A stretch of 64,000 bases of DNA from NCBI RefSeq assembly GCF_016863295.1, contig NZ_BOOP01000019.1, forward strand, positions 124,001 through 188,000, given 5' to 3'. The DNA is from Planotetraspora phitsanulokensis. Its GTDB lineage: Bacteria > Actinomycetota > Actinomycetes > Streptosporangiales > Streptosporangiaceae. The notes below the pieces were generated by a model. The model searched no databases. It saw nothing but the letters and a program-made list of their open reading frames with translations, and had not been told where the DNA came from. Positions 32,938 through 41,394 of this stretch are shown piece after piece (position 1 is the stretch's first letter; every line of letters begins with the position of its first letter). Made by a program: the position numbers and the translations under genes.

Positions 32938-35431
32938 CACCACGAAGATCCAGACCAATGTCCAGCGCGGAGACCGAGTGAGTGAGGGCTCCGACCGCCA
33001 GATAGTCGACTCCGGTCTCGGCCACGGCGCGGGCGGTGTCGAGGGTCAGGCCGCCGCTGGACTCGAGGCGCGCCCGCCCTCCGACCAGCCGTACGGCCTC
33101 GGCGAGCTGCTCCACCGTGAAGTTGTCGAGCAGGATCTCCTCGGCGCCCTCCGCCAGGACCGGCTCGATCTGGTCGATCCGGTCCACCTCGACCTCGATC
33201 GGGATGCCGGGGAAGGCCTGCCGTACGGCGCGGAACGCCTCGGCGACTCCTCCCGCGGCGACCACGTGGTTGTCCTTGATCAGGGCGGCGTCGTGGAGGC
33301 CCATCCGGTGGTTGACGCCGCCGCCGCAGTGCACCGCGTACTTCTCCAGTGCCCGCAGGCCCGGCAGCGTCTTGCGGGTGTCCCGTACGCGGGCCTTGGT
33401 CCCGGCGACCGCGTCCACCCACCGGCTGGTGACGGTGGCGACGCCCGACAGATGGGTGACGAAGTTCAGGGCGGTCCGCTCCAGGGTGAGCAGATCCCTG
33501 GTGCGGCCGTGGACGGTCATGAGGACGTCCCCGGGGCCGACGCGGTCGCCGTCCTTGACCCGGCGTTCGACGACGATCTCCGAGCCCGCCTGGCGGAAGA
33601 CCGCCTCGGCGACCGCGAGCCCGGCGACCACGCCCTCCTTGCGGGCGACCAGGTCGGCCACCGCGGTCTGGTCCGCGGGGATGGTGGCGGCCGACGTCAC
33701 GTCCAGCCCGCCGGCGAGATCCTCGTCGAGCGCCGTGGACACCAGGTGGGCGAGCCGGGCGGGCTCGATGCCCAGGCCGGCCAGCTCGGCGTCGATGTCG
33801 TGGGCCTGGTGTCGCATGTGCAGTCCTTCCGTTCCAAGGGAGATGTCGATGTGCAGCCGCCAGCGGTCGTCGTCGCGTTCCGGGTGATCCTCACGCCAGT
33901 GGGCGCCGCGGGTCTCCTCCCGCTCCGCGGCCGCCGCGACGAGGGCGGACGCCACCGTGAGCAGGTTCGTGGCCTCCCACGACTCGGTGCAGGGCTCGAC
34001 GGCGATCGGGGTCCAGCGGGCGTTCTCGAGCGCGCGGGCGACCTCGGTGAGGCTCTCGTCACTGCGGAGCACGCCGGCGCCCCGGCTCATGTGGCTCTGG
34101 ATCCTGGTGCGCACGCGGGGGTCGACCAGGCCCTCCGGCCTGTCCAGTACGCCCGGCGCCTCGGGGGCCTCGGTGTGAGAGACCAGGTCGGAGGCGATGC
34201 GTTCGGCGAAGACGAGACCCTCGAGCAGGGAGTTGGAGGCGAGCCGGTTGGCGCCGTGCACGCCCGTGCAGGCCACCTCACCGCACGCGTAGAGGCCGGG
34301 AACGCTGGTCCTGCCGTACAGGTCGGTGCGGACGCCGCCGCTGGCGTAATGGGCCGCCGGGGCGACCGGAATCGGCTGCGTGACCGGGTCGATGCCGTGC
34401 TCGCGGCAGACCGCGAGGATCGTCGGGAACCTCGTGCGCCACTTCTCCTCACCGAAGTCCCGCGCGTCCAGGTAGACGTGGTCGGCGCCGGTCTCGTTCA
34501 TCTTCCGGGTGATCGCTTTGGCCACGACGTCGCGGGGCGCGAGGTCGGCCAGCTCGTGGACGTCCCGCATGAACCTGTCGCCGTCCGCGTCGACCAGGAC
34601 CGCGCCCTCTCCGCGTACCGCCTCGGACACCAGGGGCTGCTGGCCGGTCGAGCCTTCGCCGAGCCAGAGGACCGTGGGGTGGAACTGGACGAATTCGATG
34701 TCCCGGACGACCGCGCCCGCGCGCAGGGCCAGCGCCACCCCGTCGCCCGTTGAGACGACCGGGTTGGTCGTGGCGGCGTAGATCTGGCCCATGCCGCCGC
34801 TGGCCAGCACGACGGCCCGGGCGTTCGCGGCCCCCACGCCGTCCCGGGCGCCTTCACCCATGACGTGCAGGGTCACCCCGCGGGCGCGGCCGCTTCCGTC
34901 CTGGATCAGGTCGAGGACGAGAGCGTGCTCGATGACCTCGATGCGCGGCTCGGCGAGGACGGCCTGGGTGAGGGCGCGCTGCACCTCCGCTCCCGTGGCG
35001 TCACCGCCCGCATGGACGATCCGATTGCGGCGATGGCCGCCCTCACGGGTCAGCTGGAGCTCGCCGTCGTGGTCCCGGTCGAAGCGGGCTCCGTGAGCGA
35101 TGAGCCGCTTCAGCGCGTCGGGGCCCTCGGTGACCAGGATCCGCACGGCCTCCTCGTCGCACAGGCCGACACCCGCGATGAGGGTGTCGTTGAGGTGCTC
35201 GTCGGGGGTGTCCTCCGGGTCGAGCACCGCCGCGATCCCGCCCTGCGCCCAGCGCGTGGACCCGGCGGACAGCACGTCCTTGGTGACGACGAGGACCCGC
35301 GCCTCAGGGGCGAGCTCGGTGTAGGTCAGGGCCGCCGTCAGGCCGGCGATGCCCGACCCGACCACGACGACGTCGGCGTCCACACTCCATCCGGGAGCGG
35401 GTGCAGTGAGCTTTCTCGGTATCGCCACCAT
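32933..35431 (-). CDS. nadB-nadC: fused L-aspartate oxidase / nicotinate-nucleotide pyrophosphorylase (NadB-NadC)
   Basis: One uninterrupted 832-codon frame holds two enzymes normally made separately. Residues about 20-535 are L-aspartate oxidase: FAD loop VVVVGSGIAGLTAALTY, STRWAQGGIAA, and the active-site HYASGGV and GLYACGEVACTGVHGANR. Residues about 545-832 are NadC: DEDLAGGLDVTSAAT, RDTRKTLPGLRALEKYAV, LIKDNHV and the terminal VDYLAVGALTHS. Together they make iminoaspartate and later convert quinolinate plus PRPP to nicotinate mononucleotide; NadA is missing here. Met539 (33817) has a GGAAGGA six bases upstream, so free NadC could also be made. This unit occupies the place of panD in M. 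tuberculosis. Confidence 0.92.
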   Translation of the reverse strand: MVAIPRKLTAPAPGWSVDADVVVVGSGIAGLTAALTYTELAPEARVLVVTKDVLSAGSTRWAQGGIAAVLDPEDTPDEHLNDTLIAGVGLCDEEAVRILVTEGPDALKRLIAHGARFDRDHDGELQLTREGGHRRNRIVHAGGDATGAEVQRALTQAVLAEPRIEVIEHALVLDLIQDGSGRARGVTLHVMGEGARDGVGAANARAVVLASGGMGQIYAATTNPVVSTGDGVALALRAGAVVRDIEFVQFHPTVLWLGEGSTGQQPLVSEAVRGEGAVLVDADGDRFMRDVHELADLAPRDVVAKAITRKMNETGADHVYLDARDFGEEKWRTRFPTILAVCREHGIDPVTQPIPVAPAAHYASGGVRTDLYGRTSVPGLYACGEVACTGVHGANRLASNSLLEGLVFAERIASDLVSHTEAPEAPGVLDRPEGLVDPRVRTRIQSHMSRGAGVLRSDESLTEVARALENARWTPIAVEPCTESWEATNLLTVASALVAAAAEREETRGAHWREDHPERDDDRWRLHIDISLGTEGLHMRHQAHDIDAELAGLGIEPARLAHLVSTALDEDLAGGLDVTSAATIPADQTAVADLVARKEGVVAGLAVAEAVFRQAGSEIVVERRVKDGDRVGPGDVLMTVHGRTRDLLTLERTALNFVTHLSGVATVTSRWVDAVAGTKARVRDTRKTLPGLRALEKYAVHCGGGVNHRMGLHDAALIKDNHVVAAGGVAEAFRAVRQAFPGIPIEVEVDRIDQIEPVLAEGAEEILLDNFTVEQLAEAVRLVGGRARLESSGGLTLDTARAVAETGVDYLAVGALTHSVSALDIGLDLRGA

Positions 35432-35510
35432 GAGGGGGTTCCCCTTTCGTCACTATGACGATAACGCCCCCCTTTCCCCGTTTCCTCCCCACCCCACCCC
35501 CTCACTTGAG

Positions 35511-35630
35511 GTGATCATGCACAGGCTCGCGAAGTGCCCGGCAGGTGGGCGGGGGACTCCGCGAACTTACGCATGATCACGCCCAGAGGGAGGGGATCAC
35601 GTCCCTGAAACCCAGAGGGAGGGGTCACAT
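35511..35630. repeat. inverted pair of the GTGATCATG repeat plus 29-base direct repeat
   Basis: GTGATCATGC at 35511 and its inverse GCATGATCAC at 35571 bracket CAGGCTCGCG...CGCGAACTTACG, the same flanks as the 53-base arrays at 18.6 and 49.8 kb. Immediately downstream CCCAGAGGGAGGGG occurs at 35582 and 35611. Located between nadB and panC. Confidence 0.75.
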
Positions 35631-36473
35631 GGGGAGGATGGGGGTGTTGTCGATCAGGCGGGTGTTGCCTACTTTGGCGGCGACGACGAGGAGTGCCTCA
35701 CCCTGGTGGGCGTCGTCCACGGGCTGGAACGTCAGGGGATCGACCAGTTCCACGTAGTCCAGCAGCAGGGGCGGGTCCAGGCGCGTGGCGCCCTTCAGTA
35801 CGGCTTTCGCGGCCGCCAGAACCCGGGACGGCACGGTCTCCGCGGCCCCGGCCGCGAGGGCCTGGGAAAGGGACAGCGCGGTCGTCCGCTCCCGCGTCGA
35901 CAGATACCGGTTGCGGCTCGACAGGGCCAGGCCGTCGGGCTCCCGCACGGTGGGTGCCCCGACGATCGAGACGGGGACGTCCAGGTCGGCCACCATGCGG
36001 CGGATCATCGCGAGTTGCTGGGCGTCTTTCTGGCCGAAGACCGCGACGTCGGGCTGAACCAGGTTCAGCAACTTCAGGACCACGGTCAGGACGCCGTCGA
36101 AATGGCCCGGCCGGGACGCGCCCTCGACGATCGTGCCCATCGCCCCGGAGGAGACGCCGACCTGGCGGTCCGGGAGGTACATCTCGTCGGCGGAGGGTGC
36201 GAAGACCACACCGACGCCCTCCTCCGCGCACACCTCCAGATCAGCCTCAAATGTCCGTGGATAACGGGAAAAATCCTCGCTTGGCCCGAACTGGAGGGGA
36301 TTGACGAAGACACTGACCGCGATGTGCTTGGCATGCTCCCGAGCGAGCCGGATCAGCGACCGATGACCCTCGTGGAGCGCCCCCATGGTCGGCACGAGCG
36401 CCAGCGTGCCCGCACCGAGCGTGTCCTTCGCCTTGACCAGATCCGCGCGATCGCCTGCGACGATCACGTCCAT
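35625..36473 (-). CDS. panC: pantothenate synthetase PanC
   Basis: 282 residues from ATG 36473, overlapping the DUF2520 gene by ten bases. ATP-site motif [16 protein letters not shown] (HxGH), [31 protein letters not shown] and the KMSKS-like [10 protein letters not shown] are all present. It joins pantoate and beta-alanine with ATP to make pantothenate, feeding CoaX. Translational overlap with the Rossmann protein matches the arrangement Rv3603c-panC in M. tuberculosis. Confidence 0.96.
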   Translation of the reverse strand: MDVIVAGDRADLVKAKDTLGAGTLALVPTMGALHEGHRSLIRLAREHAKHIAVSVFVNPLQFGPSEDFSRYPRTFEADLEVCAEEGVGVVFAPSADEMYLPDRQVGVSSGAMGTIVEGASRPGHFDGVLTVVLKLLNLVQPDVAVFGQKDAQQLAMIRRMVADLDVPVSIVGAPTVREPDGLALSSRNRYLSTRERTTALSLSQALAAGAAETVPSRVLAAAKAVLKGATRLDPPLLLDYVELVDPLTFQPVDDAHQGEALLVVAAKVGNTRLIDNTPILPM

Positions 36474-37354
36474 ATGTTCCCTCCCAGCGCGTCCAACAGG
36501 CGTTCGGCGGCCTCGGGCTTCAGCAGCCCGGCGGCCAGCGCTCGGTCCGCCGTGAGCCTGGCGAGGGCCACGTAGGCGTCGGCCGCCTCGGGGGCGGCCA
36601 GAATGAGCGCGTCCACATGCTTGCGCACGGTACCCGCGTCGCCGCGCACCACGGGACCGGTCAGCCCGGCGATGCCGAGCCGCAGCACGTTGTCGAGCGC
36701 GGCACCGAGCAGCGGGCCGAGCAACCGCCCGGGATGCTCGACCCCGATCCGGCCGAGCAGTTCCTGCGACTCCGCGATCAGGGTGACCATGTGGTTGGCC
36801 GCCCCGGCGATCGCCGCGTGATAGAGGGCGCGGTCCTGGTCGGCGATCCACACCGGCTCGCCGCCCATCTCAATCACCAGCGCCTCGGCCACGGGCCGCA
36901 ACATGGCGGGCGCCGTGACGCCGAACGAGCACCCGTTGAGCCTGACGAGGTCGTCGTCCCTGCCCGTGAACGTCATCACGGGATGCAGGGCCAGGGGAAG
37001 CGCGCCGAGATCGGTCGCCGGGCCGAGGACGTCCAGGCCGTAGGCGCCGCTGGCGTGCACGAGGAGCTTGCCCCGCAGGTCGGCTCCGGTGGCCGCCAGA
37101 CCGGCGACCAGTCCGGGAAGCACGTCGTCCGGCACGGTGAGCAGCACCAGATCGGATCGGGTGATCACATCGTCCGGCCTGGTCAGCTCCACGGACAGCC
37201 GCTCCATGGCACGCCGATGTGACGCGTCGGATACCCCGCTGGCGGCCACCACGCGGTGGCCCGCGAGCGCGAGCGCGGCCCCCAGAACGGAGCCGACCCG
37301 TCCCGCGCCGAGCACTCCTACGGCGAGCCGCCCCGGGCGGTCACTAGTGTCCAT
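36464..37354 (-). CDS. Rossmann-fold DUF2520 protein, candidate pantoate-pathway reductase
   Basis: 296 residues from ATG 37354 with GGGGAGG four bases upstream. N-terminal dinucleotide motif [17 protein letters not shown], then [26 protein letters not shown] and LHPVMTF; the C-terminal DUF2520 helical domain begins [17 protein letters not shown]. The overall plan matches 6-phosphogluconate-dehydrogenase-like reductases including ketopantoate reductase. Its conserved coupling to panC (as Rv3603c) suggests it makes pantoate, but this remains inference. Confidence 0.88.
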   Translation of the reverse strand: MDTSDRPGRLAVGVLGAGRVGSVLGAALALAGHRVVAASGVSDASHRRAMERLSVELTRPDDVITRSDLVLLTVPDDVLPGLVAGLAATGADLRGKLLVHASGAYGLDVLGPATDLGALPLALHPVMTFTGRDDDLVRLNGCSFGVTAPAMLRPVAEALVIEMGGEPVWIADQDRALYHAAIAGAANHMVTLIAESQELLGRIGVEHPGRLLGPLLGAALDNVLRLGIAGLTGPVVRGDAGTVRKHVDALILAAPEAADAYVALARLTADRALAAGLLKPEAAERLLDALGGNIWT

Positions 37355-37487
37355 GACGCCTCCCCTCGCCCAGGGTAGCGGCGACCGCCCGCCTGCCTGG
37401 CCTGGACCCAACGGTCGAATTTTGTCCCTTTTGTGATGTGACTATGTCGGGCGGCGAGTACGCATTTCGTCATAGGCCGGGGACCGA

Positions 37488-37493
37488 TAACGT
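37488..37493 (+). promoter_or_regulatory. -10 hexamer of the midA promoter
   Basis: TAACGT ends eight bases before GTG 37502; a leaderless or nearly leaderless transcript is likely. Confidence 0.45.
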
Positions 37494-37501
37494 GGTGTGT
37501 C

Positions 37502-38485
37502 GTGTGGGTCACGTGGCGCGACGCCATTCAGGAGGCGCTCTACGGCGACGACGGCTTCTACCGGCGTGAGCGGCCTGACCAGCACTTCCGGACATCGGTG
37601 CACGCGTCGCCGTCCTTCGCCCGGGCCCTGCTGGAACTGGCCTGCCGGGTCGACGCGGCGCTCGGACGGCCACCGGTGATCGACTTCGTCGACGTCGGCA
37701 GTGGTGACGGCCTGCTCGCCGCCCGGATCCTGGCCGCCGCCCCGCCGGACCTGGCCGTACGGCTGCGCGTGACCGCCGTCGACCTGTCCTCCCGCCCCAC
37801 GGGCCTCGACGAGAGGATCGCCTGGGCCGCCACTCCGCCCGCCGCGGTGGAGGGCCTGGTCGTCGCCAACGAATGGCTGGACAACATCCCTCTCGACGTC
37901 GTCGAGCAGACGCCCTCGGGTCCGCGGCTGGTGCTGGTGGATCCCGCGACGGGTGACGAACGTCTCGGGCCCACGCCTGACGCCGCCGACCTCGCCTGGC
38001 TGAAGCGCTGGTGGCCGATGTGCTCACCGGGCTGCCGCGCCGAGATCGGCCGGCCGCGCGACGAGGCCTGGGCCTCGGTGCTCGTACGGCTCTCGCGCGG
38101 CATGGCGGTCGCCGTCGACTACGCGCACCAGAGGGACCGGCGGCCGCCCCTCGGCACGCTGACGGGCTACCGGGGCGGTTCGATCGTGCCGGCCGTACCT
38201 GACGGGACCTGTGACATCACCGCGCACGTGGCCCTGGACGCGTGCGCCGCAGCGGGTGAGGCGGCGGGGGCCGCGTCCACGACGCTGACCACGCAGCGGG
38301 ACGCCCTGCGCGAGCTGGGGATACGCGGCGAGCGGCCGTCGCTGGAGCTGGCCGGGCACGACCCGACCGGCTATCTCAGGGCGCTGAGCCGGGCGTCCGA
38401 GGAGGCCGAGCTCATCGACCCCGCCGGACTCGGCGGGTTCGGCTGGCTGAGCCAGTCCACGAATCAGGCCGAACCAGTCAGCTAA
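37502..38485 (+). CDS. MidA/NDUFAF7-family SAM-dependent methyltransferase
   Basis: 327 residues. SAM motif I is FVDVGSGDGLLAARILAA; the family motif VVANEWLDNIPLDVVE corresponds to the ANELLDALP block of MidA/NDUFAF7; AVAVDYAHQRDRRP and GSIVPAVPDGTCDITAHV match the YxxGxRxGTxxxYxxH...DIT/DLTAHV region. The eukaryotic relative symmetrically dimethylates an arginine of NDUFS2, the NuoD equivalent, and a NuoD paralogue lies 3 kb downstream. The last dozen residues come from a local DNA repeat and are probably dispensable. Confidence 0.85.
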   Translation: MWVTWRDAIQEALYGDDGFYRRERPDQHFRTSVHASPSFARALLELACRVDAALGRPPVIDFVDVGSGDGLLAARILAAAPPDLAVRLRVTAVDLSSRPTGLDERIAWAATPPAAVEGLVVANEWLDNIPLDVVEQTPSGPRLVLVDPATGDERLGPTPDAADLAWLKRWWPMCSPGCRAEIGRPRDEAWASVLVRLSRGMAVAVDYAHQRDRRPPLGTLTGYRGGSIVPAVPDGTCDITAHVALDACAAAGEAAGAASTTLTTQRDALRELGIRGERPSLELAGHDPTGYLRALSRASEEAELIDPAGLGGFGWLSQSTNQAEPVS

Positions 38486-38540
38486 GCCGGTCCACGACCC
38501 AGGCCGCCGGACCAGTCCACGGAACCGGCTGAGCCGGTCA
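38451..38540. repeat. short degenerate repeats at a convergent junction
   Basis: CCRGTCCACG occurs at 38451, 38486 and 38511, and CCRGTCAGC at 38473 and 38533. They encode the C-terminal tail of the MidA protein and form small hairpins (ACCGGCT-GA-GCCGGT) that may end transcripts from both sides. Confidence 0.5.
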
Positions 38541-38545
38541 GCGAA

Positions 38546-39745
38546 CTAGACGGTGACCTTCAGCGCCTCCAGGCCCCGGATCACGTAGCCGGGCTTCCAG
38601 ACCGGCTCCTCCACGAGCGCCAGGCCGGGGGCGGCCCTCAGGAGCGCGCCGAACGACTCGATGAGCTCCACGCGGGCCAGCGGCGCGCCCAGGCAGAAGT
38701 GGATGCCCGCGCCGAAGGAGATGTGCGGGTTCTCGGCCCGCCCGACGTCCAGCCGGTCCGGGTCGTCGAACACGGCGGGATCCCGGTTGGACGAGCCGAA
38801 CAGCAGCGCGACCTCGACTCCCTTCGGGATCTCCACGCCGCCGACCTCGATGTCCTCGAGCACCCACCGCTCGAACAGTTGCAGCGGGGTGTCGTAGCGC
38901 ATGAGCTCCTCGACCGCGGTGGGCAGCAGTCCGGGGTCGGCCCGCAGCCGGTCCAGCTCGGCGGGGTTGCGGAACAGCGACCACCATCCGTTGCCGGTGA
39001 CGTTGACCGTCGCCTCGTGGCCGGCGTTGAGCAGGAGCACGCAGGTCCCGACCAGCTCGTCCTCCGTGAGCCTGTCCCCCTCGTCGACGACCTGGGCGAG
39101 CGCCGAGATGAGGTCGTCGCCGGGCTCCTGCCGTCGCTTCCTGGCCAGCTCGCGCAGGTAGTCGCCGAACTCCACCGAGGCCCGCACCGCCGCCAGCTGA
39201 GACTCCATCGGCGGGTTCAGCTCGTACATCTTGCAGATGTCGGCCGACCAGGGCCGCAGCAGGTGCCGGTCGGCCTCGGGCACGCCGAGCATCTCGGCGA
39301 TCACGGTGACGGGTAGGGGCTCGGCCACCTCCGCGATGAGGTCTCCGCCGCCGCGCTCCACGAAACCCTCGACCAGTTCGGTGGCGATGCGGCGCACACG
39401 GGGGCGAAGGGCCTCGACCATCCGCGGGGTGAACGCCTTGGACACCAGGCGGCGCAGCCGGGTGTGGACGGGGGGCTCCACGTCGAGCATCCCGGTACGG
39501 GTCACCCGCCAGAACGGCTCCTGGAAGGCGGGCTCCGGCTCTCGCCCGAAGGCCTCGTGCGAGCCGACGTGCAGGTACGACCGGCCCAGGCGCCGGTCGC
39601 GCAGCAGCGCGTTGACGTCGGCGTGCCGGGCGATCAGCCACTGCCCCGTCGGCTCGAAGAAGCTGACCGGCTCGTTGTCCCGCAGATCGCGATAGGCGTC
39701 GTACGGATGAGCCACGAACTGGGGATTCCAAGGATCAAACTTCAC
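38546..39745 (-). CDS. cytochrome P450
   Basis: 399 residues from GTG 39745, leaderless. I-helix CVLLLNAGHEATVN with the oxygen-activating residues, K-helix ExxR in AVEELMRYD, and the heme loop FGAGIHFCLGAPLARVE with the cysteine ligand are intact. Length and motifs fit soluble bacterial class I P450s of the CYP105/107-like type, which need a ferredoxin and reductase encoded elsewhere. Substrate unknown; no biosynthetic cluster surrounds it. Confidence 0.95.
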   Translation of the reverse strand: MKFDPWNPQFVAHPYDAYRDLRDNEPVSFFEPTGQWLIARHADVNALLRDRRLGRSYLHVGSHEAFGREPEPAFQEPFWRVTRTGMLDVEPPVHTRLRRLVSKAFTPRMVEALRPRVRRIATELVEGFVERGGGDLIAEVAEPLPVTVIAEMLGVPEADRHLLRPWSADICKMYELNPPMESQLAAVRASVEFGDYLRELARKRRQEPGDDLISALAQVVDEGDRLTEDELVGTCVLLLNAGHEATVNVTGNGWWSLFRNPAELDRLRADPGLLPTAVEELMRYDTPLQLFERWVLEDIEVGGVEIPKGVEVALLFGSSNRDPAVFDDPDRLDVGRAENPHISFGAGIHFCLGAPLARVELIESFGALLRAAPGLALVEEPVWKPGYVIRGLEALKVTV

Positions 39746-39751
39746 AAAGCC

Positions 39752-39757
39752 ACCATA
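39752..39757 (-). promoter_or_regulatory. -10 hexamer of the P450 promoter (leaderless)
   Basis: TATGGT on the minus strand ends six bases before GTG 39745, which rules out the longer upstream frame. Confidence 0.6.
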
Positions 39758-39828
39758 CGGATCCCCGTCGCGCGACGCACCCGGTCGCCGCACGATTTGC
39801 CACCTTCACCCTGTTTCACCTGGGGATT

Positions 39829-39858
39829 TGCGGAGAGCCGGGGGCGGTCGGTTATAGT
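39829..39858 (+). promoter_or_regulatory. promoter of the SAM-IV transcript
   Basis: TTGCGG (39829-39834), an 18-base spacer and TATAGT (39853-39858); transcription would start a few bases before the aptamer. Confidence 0.65.
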
Positions 39859-39862
39859 CCAC

Positions 39863-39955
39863 GTCAGGTCATGAGCGCCAGCGTCAAGCCCCGGCTCGCT
39901 GGCCGGCAACCCTCGCGTCCGCGGCGGGGTGCCCCGGGTGAAGACCAGGTCCGGC
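39863..39955 (+). ncRNA. SAM-IV riboswitch
   Basis: The sequence follows the actinobacterial SAM-IV consensus closely: GGTCATGAGCGCCAGCGTCA, AGCCCCGGCTCGCTGGCCGG, CAACCCTCG, a CGCGGCGGGGTGCCCCGGG block and closing GTGAAGACC. The outer stem pairs GGTC near 39867 with GACC near 39943. SAM binding is expected to lower expression of the downstream SufS-like gene, as for sulfur and methionine genes in this class. Confidence 0.95.
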
Positions 39956-40032
39956 ACGAGGTGTGCCGGGCAAGCGCGGGCTCCGTCGTACGACGCCATG
40001 GTCGGGGTCCCATGACCTCAAGGAGTCCGGCG

Positions 40033-41319
40033 TTGTCGACCTTGTCCGTTCTGAGCCGTTCCGCTTCCGTCGATTCCCCCGCCGCCACGCTCTCCCGGGA
40101 CGCCCACATCCCCGTCGTGCTCGGCTCCGACCTCCAGGTGCCCGTCAAGGGCGGTCGGCTCGTGTCGTACGCGAACCTCGACTACGCCGCGAGCGCGCCC
40201 TGTCTGGAGGCCGTGAACGCCGCGGTCGCCGCCGCGCTCCCGGCCTACTCCAGCGTCCACCGCGGCGCCGGCTACGCCTCCCAGCTCACCACCGCCCGGT
40301 ACGAGCAGGCCAGGCACACCGTGAAGGCCTTCGCCGGTGCCCGCCCCGACGACGCGCTCGTCTTCACCCGCAACACGACGGACGCGATGAACCTGCTCGC
40401 CCGCGCCCTGCCGGAGGGCGCCACAGTCGTGGTCTTCGACTCCGAGCACCACGCCTCGCTTCTCCCCTGGCCCCAGGTCGTACGGCTGGCGCCGCCCGCC
40501 TTCCCCGGCGAGGCGATCCGGGCGGCCGACGAGGCGCTGTCCCAGATCGACGGCCCCGCGCTGCTCGTCGTCACGGCGGCCTCGAACGTGACCGGCGAAC
40601 TGTGGCCGATCGCGGGTCTGGCCCACATCGCCCACCGCCACGGCGCCAGGATCGCGGTGGACGCCGCGCAGCTCGTCCCCCACCGGCGGCTCAACCTGAC
40701 GGCGCTCGACCTCGACTACGTCGCCTTCTCCGGGCACAAGCTCTACGCCCCCTTCGGCGCGGGCGCCCTGATCGGCCGGGCGGACTGGCTCGGGCAGGCC
40801 CTGCCGTACCTGCGGGGCGGCGGCGCGGTGAAGTCGGTCACGGACGTCGTGGAGTGGAGCGACGACCCCGAGGCCAGGCACGAGGCGGGCACCCCCAACG
40901 TTCTCGGCGCGATCGCCCTCGCCGCCGCCTGCGACGCCCTGAGCGCCACCGGATGGGCGGATCTCGTGCGTGAGGAGGAGCGCCTCGTGGCCCGCCTGCG
41001 CGAGGGGATCGCCGGGATCGCGGGCGTCCGGGAGCTCTCGCTGTGGAGTCCGGACCATCCGCGGGTGGGCATCGTGTCCTTCGTGGTCGAGGGCCACTCC
41101 GCGCGGGACGTGGCCGAGTTCCTGTCGTCGGAGCACGGCATCGGGGTCCGGGACGGCAAGTTCTGCGCCCACCCGTTCGTCCGGCACCTTCTCGGCACCG
41201 CGGACGGCGGTTGCGACGACGACACGGCGAGCGCGGTGCGCGCGTCGATCGGCATCGGCTCGACCGAGGAGCACGTCGATCGCCTGGTCGAAGCGCTGCG
41301 GAGCCTGGTCAAGGCCTGA
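40033..41319 (+). CDS. class V aminotransferase, SufS-like cysteine desulfurase family
   Basis: About 428 residues. AAGGAG lies seven bases before TTG 40033, an in-frame start; ATG 40012 is the alternative without a good ribosome site. PLP-binding features are the EHHAS turn, DAAQLVPH and the Schiff-base lysine in FSGHKLYAPFG. A cysteine in GVRDGKFCAHPF sits where SufS enzymes carry the persulfide cysteine. It should take sulfur from cysteine or act on a related thiol/selenol. Control by SAM-IV places it in methionine or SAM homeostasis; the acceptor is unknown. Confidence 0.88.
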   Translation: MSTLSVLSRSASVDSPAATLSRDAHIPVVLGSDLQVPVKGGRLVSYANLDYAASAPCLEAVNAAVAAALPAYSSVHRGAGYASQLTTARYEQARHTVKAFAGARPDDALVFTRNTTDAMNLLARALPEGATVVVFDSEHHASLLPWPQVVRLAPPAFPGEAIRAADEALSQIDGPALLVVTAASNVTGELWPIAGLAHIAHRHGARIAVDAAQLVPHRRLNLTALDLDYVAFSGHKLYAPFGAGALIGRADWLGQALPYLRGGGAVKSVTDVVEWSDDPEARHEAGTPNVLGAIALAAACDALSATGWADLVREEERLVARLREGIAGIAGVRELSLWSPDHPRVGIVSFVVEGHSARDVAEFLSSEHGIGVRDGKFCAHPFVRHLLGTADGGCDDDTASAVRASIGIGSTEEHVDRLVEALRSLVKA

Positions 41320-41394
41320 CTTGTTCACGTCCGTACGGCTTCGCAGGGGTTCACGCTCTTCGCGAGGCCGTACAGGCGTGGGAGCATGGGCCGT

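Noticed and set aside
41329-41375. Inverted GTACGGC/GCCGTAC pair between the SufS-like and NuoD-like genes as a terminator
   Set aside because: The arms are imperfect, there is no T run, and GTACGG is common in this DNA; the two genes may be co-transcribed.
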